NCBI RefSeq assembly: GCF_032452875.1
Contig: NC_083870.1
Span: 8,432,001 to 8,496,000 of the forward strand
From: Bos javanicus
Taxonomy: Eukaryota; Chordata; Mammalia; Artiodactyla; Bovidae
Length of the DNA stretch: 64,000 nucleotides
Direction: 5' to 3'
Position numbers and translations under genes: made by a program. Below the pieces are notes generated by a model that was given only the letters and a program-made list of their open reading frames with translations, had not been told where the DNA came from and did no database searches. Of the stretch, positions 60,310 to 64,000 are shown piece after piece (within the stretch, counting starts at the first letter, position 1; the number at the start of each line of letters is the position of its first letter).

Positions 60310-60690
60310 GGAGTTTTTAAAAAGCAGCTTTCTATAAAAGTAATGTATGTTACGTACACAGTAAAACAAATTCAAACAGTAAAAATGAATCTAAAATAAA
60401 AAGTATGTTTCATCCCTCCCAAGCCCATTTCATAACTCATTTTTTAATACTTGTATAAATATGCGTGTATTCTTTTGCACTTGCTTTTTTTTTTTCCAAC
60501 TTAATATAACTTTCTCCCATGTTTTAGATTCGTACATTCAACCGTCATTTGGACATTTCTATCTGGCTGTCCCACAGTTATCTAAAATTCCTTCCTTTTC
60601 TGTGAAATTCTCCCATATGCTATCCCCTGCTGCTATCCCCTTTTTACCATTAACATTGTGATGAAAATTGTCTTTATACATTGTGCCTTT
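60310..60690. mobile_element. Old L1-type LINE fragment
   Basis: AT-rich text with 'cgtacacagtaaaacaaattc' and 'ctttctcccatgttttagat', resembling old L1 3' sequence. Orientation is not settled. Confidence 0.4.
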
Positions 60691-60699
60691 CTAGTAACT

Positions 60700-61590
60700 C
60701 AATTTACCTCGTTGTTTCTACCCCACCATATTTCTGAAACAGCTTTCTCCAAAGTTACTAAATGACTTACTTGTTGCAAAATCCAACGGACACATTGTAG
60801 TCCACATCTTAACGCGATTTTTTTTTTTTTTTTCTGCTTTAATACTGACCAATTTCCTTGATATTTCTGGTTTCTTCTTTCTACTTGTCCCTTCTCGGTG
60901 TCCTCTTTTCCCCTCTTTCCTCACCTCATCTCTTAAATGCAGGTATTCCTCTTTCTAGGCCATCTTATCCACTTCCATGGTTTCAACAACACACACTAAA
61001 CTTTCCTTTTGGACTCCCAACCCACATTATGTAACATTCCATTGTCTAACGGATATCCCACAGGCACTTAAAACTCATTCTCTCCCCCACCTTCCCCGAC
61101 CTCAAATAATGAAAATGGCATCATTAGTCCCTAGGTGCCTAAGCCAGAACACCGAGAAAAACCTTGGATTCCTCCCTCGGCCTCATATCCATTTCCGATC
61201 ATTCCCACCCTCCCCCGCCACCATCGGTACACACCCTTTTACAGGCCAGACCACTGTGATCTCTCTTCGGGATAAGAGCGTCCTAACGTTCTTGGGTCTA
61301 ACTTCGCCCCCTCCAATTCATTCTACCCATTGCTACCCCTGATCTTTTAAAATGCAAATGTATTTGTTTACACCTCAGCTAAGACTCTTCAAAACCTATT
61401 CATTATCCTTAGGAAAATAATTTACGTGGCCTTGCGTAAACTAGCCCCTCCCAACCTCACAGAACTCATCTATTTACCCCTCTTTAGCCATACCATACTG
61501 CTGGCAGCTCCAGAAGGTACCCAGTCTCCCACCCCCAATTCCCAACAGTCCAGGATTCAGCTCAGGTGACACTTCCTTCAGGAAGCGAGT
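60700..61590 (+). mobile_element. Ancient LINE relic, L2-like
   Basis: Pyrimidine-rich text with L2 phrases ('ccttggattcctccctcgg', 'ttacaggccagaccactgtg', 'gtgacacttccttcaggaagc'). Edges are approximate. Confidence 0.5.
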
Positions 61591-61769
61591 GCTCAAAAAC
61601 CAAATGCTCAAAGAGTGAAATCCGAGAGGGCAACTGACCAGTGATTTCTGTTCCGGACCTAAGTTTACGGAACGTCCGGGTTATCAGGAAGCTCGGGGCA
61701 AAGGTCAAACCCAGACCGTGAACCTTCCCCCAAGTTCGTAGGGCAATCGGACCCTCGTAACATTCCGCC

Positions 61770-62257
61770 CTTCTGCGTCATGGCTGCCAGTCGCAGTCTG
61801 TCAGTGGATCTTGAGGTCGACACTCGCCAGCTCGGGTCCCACCAACGTTTCCACACTAGAGAGTGCAACCTCTCACAGGCCTTACTACCGCCCTAAAGCC
61901 GTAGAGAAGAAAAACGTGCGTTGCCAGCTTGCCCTAAAGCAAGATGGCTGCCAATCTCTAGTCTCCGGTACCAAAGTGAAGCTATCCACTCCCTGTTTAA
62001 TGCCGCTGCCAGGCTGCCCTCACCTAGCATGGCTACTCCGGCTCATGCCTCACTATGGTCTCGAAGCCGCCACTAACCGGCCAGGTTCCGGGAGGCGGTG
62101 TTCAGGATGCAGCCACCCCCGCCCGCCTCTCCCCTCCCCCACGCCCGCGGTGGCGGCGGCGGCGGCGGCGGCTGGAGCCCGGATGCGGCGCCGTGAGACA
62201 GGCCCGGGAGCGCGGCGCGGATGGATCCAACATGGCGGCGCCGAACCTGAGCCGAGA
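61770..62257 (+). promoter_or_regulatory. DEDD: CpG-island promoter and non-coding exon 1, probably DEDD
   Basis: A CpG-rich block (about 61870-62630) with a (GGC)n tract at 62150-62170. ATGGC(G/T)GC YY1-type motifs lie near 61779, 61943 and at 62231-62239. A donor-like GAGA|GTGAGG at 62257/62258 ends a likely first exon. In human, DEDD starts here, head-to-head with UFC1 at about this distance. DEDD encodes a death-effector-domain nuclear and cytoplasmic protein. No DEDD coding exon is in the window, so the assignment rests on synteny. Confidence 0.55.
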
Positions 62258-64000
62258 GTGAGGCGGCGGGGCGGCCGGAGTGGGGAGGGGGAGTCGAGCG
62301 GGACGGGGCGGGGCCGGGCGGGGCCGCGAAGGGCTTGGGGAAGGAAAGTGGAGGGGGAGGCGGTGGCGACGTCCAGCTTGAGAACCTCAGGACAGGGAGG
62401 TGACGGGACGCTGCGAGGTGGGGGAGGGGAGCGGCCGAGGGGGCGTGCGGGGGAGGTGGCAACTGTGCGGGAAGGCAGGGTCGAGGCGGAGGAGTGGGGC
62501 AGGGGAGGGGCGTAAACAAGGGCCGAGGCTGGGCCGGGCTGGGGGTGTTAGAGAGGCCGAGGTGGGGAGTGGGGCTGCGAGCCCGCCGGGCCAAGGGGGC
62601 AGGAGCGGGAGGGAGGGGCTGAGGGTGTGAAGGAGAAGGGGGCTTGTGGCAAGTGGTGGGGAGAAGAGCTGGACTCGCGTAAGGGCTGTAGTGGGGAGGT
62701 GAGAGGTGAAGATTGGGTTTGAGACGTCTGGGGGGAGGTTCTGAAGGTGTTAAATTGGAGGTGGGAGGGGGAAGGGCCTAGGGGAGAATTTGGGTGGAAA
62801 AGGAGAAAACGGAGGTTTGGGGACTGGAGAGCGTGTCGGTGTAACGAGGTAATGGAGAAAGTGAGAGACTAGGAGGAAAGTTTGGGAGGAAGGGGAATGG
62901 GATGGGAGATAGGACAGTGGAGCTGCACGAATGATAGAGGTTCAGGGGTTTCCCTTTCCCCTGTGGAAAGGAAGAGAGAGCAGAGTTAAGCAGCATCAGT
63001 TGCAGCCAATTCTAATTGCCAGGCCTTTTAGCTTTTCCTAGGGTGGGACGGGCAGAAGGGAATGGTCTTGTGGGTTTAGAGAACTGGGGTTGGATGAAGG
63101 TTCAGCTGGATTTCCCAAAGCACCCTTGTTTTTCCTGGTTACGAAAAGAAGGGGAAAGGCGGACCCTGGTATCGCTGTTGTGTGGAAGGAGTAAAGGACT
63201 TTCCTAGTTTTAAGTAATTATCAATGTCGGAATGGGGAAACATGCATGCCGTTGGACCTCTGTATGCTGAAGTCAAGGCTCTGAAGTCTGAGAAAGGGAT
63301 CAGAAAACGCAGGATGGCATCTGGGCAGCCGTGCTAATTAAATGAGCGCTTTAGTTTCCAGATTCTTTATTTTGCTGTTTAGTGCTGGGAGGGAGGGTCA
63401 GTACCCGTGTATAAAAAAATGTTCCCGGTGAAATGTAGGTGTTTGAGTGGATCCTGCCCCAGTGGGTTTTTCGTTCTCACTGTGTACTAGGTAAGGGAAA
63501 GAGTGAAGACAGAATTTGGAGGATAGTTGCGGTCTCTCAAGTGAGGTGATGAAAAGAAGGTGCCGCCTTTCGCTGTAACCACTTTCCTCCTGGTTCATCT
63601 AAAGATGAAGTCAGTGTTGATAGTATAACAAAGTAGGTGGGCCTCACAAGAGAGTGAGGAGTGAGGTGTCAGAGGATAATTGGTTTCCCCCCTACAAGTT
63701 GTTAAATTTGGGACTTTTTTGCGTAAACCACTGAGACTGGACATTCTCAGAGTTGGTATTGTTTAGTGAATTGGGTAATAGAAGGTTAGGAAAGCCTGGG
63801 GACTTTGTTGGAAGTGAGTTCTCCCATTTAGCTTAGAGTGTATCATTACAATTGAAATAGCTTTAGGCTTGTCTGTATATTTTTGCAGCTGAGATTGACT
63901 CTTTGGGCCTTTGAGGTGTCAAAGTAAAGCTTGAAAATTGACACTTTCCCCCCTTACTTGTTTTTGTTTTGCTGCTGGCTTTGAATCTTGTGCTAGGAAG
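62258..64000 (+). other. DEDD: Presumed DEDD intron 1 (partial)
   Basis: G-rich on the plus strand to about 62950, which is usual just downstream of a CpG-island start. No coding exon or recognisable mobile element was seen up to the window edge. Confidence 0.4.

Noticed and set aside
61811..62515. 234-codon open frame in the CpG island
   Set aside because: GC-rich stretches give long chance frames; the peptide is Gly/Arg-rich low complexity and runs past a likely splice donor at 62258.

Overview
The window is nuclear DNA of a bovid ruminant. Many copies of the BovB (RTE-clade) LINE, its derived SINEs Bov-tA and BOV-A2, and cetartiodactyl tRNA-derived SINEs fix the lineage. The host genes are intron-split with GT-AG junctions. 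The species (cattle, sheep, goat or another bovid) cannot be settled from the sequence alone.

Five complete protein-coding genes could be assembled exon by exon with matching phases at every junction: ADAMTS4 (+, 9 coding exons, 839 aa), B4GALT3 (+, 6 coding exons, 396 aa), PPOX (-, 12 coding exons, 477 aa), USP21 (-, 12 coding exons, 565 aa) and UFC1 (-, 6 coding exons, 167 aa). A sixth gene, probably DEDD (+), contributes only a CpG-rich promoter and non-coding first exon near 62.2 kb. The order and orientations match the human 1q23.3 block DEDD-UFC1-USP21-PPOX-B4GALT3-ADAMTS4, read in reverse. NDUFS2, the next human neighbour, was not found at the left edge.

Layout: 0-2.8 kb, ADAMTS4 upstream DNA with one SINE; 2.8-11.1 kb, ADAMTS4; 11.1-19.9 kb, intergenic with SINEs, an L2-like relic and three BovB 3' fragments; 20.1-25.9 kb, B4GALT3; 26.0-29.8 kb, PPOX, tail-to-tail with B4GALT3; 30.5-36.7 kb, USP21; 37.3-41.0 kb, UFC1; 41-61.7 kb, a gene-free interval rich in BovB; 61.8-64 kb, the presumed DEDD promoter and intron 1. 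The genes are not an operon and do unrelated jobs: extracellular aggrecan proteolysis, Golgi galactosylation, haem synthesis, deubiquitination and UFM1 conjugation. The housekeeping genes have CpG-rich promoters with a YY1-type AAGATGGC motif. ADAMTS4 has a TATA-like/CCAAT start and an AU-rich 3' UTR, as expected of an inducible gene.

The most striking structure is at 46.8-54.9 kb. An old L1 is split by BovB sequence: one half lies on the minus strand ending at 47705, and its continuation lies on the plus strand ending at 52962. Both breakpoints carry the same 11-bp sequence in opposite orientation. The pieces fit a twin-primed (5'-inverted) BovB insertion into the L1, followed by an inversion through recombination with a second, oppositely oriented BovB. 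No CRISPR array, tRNA or rRNA gene, or new protein-coding system was found.
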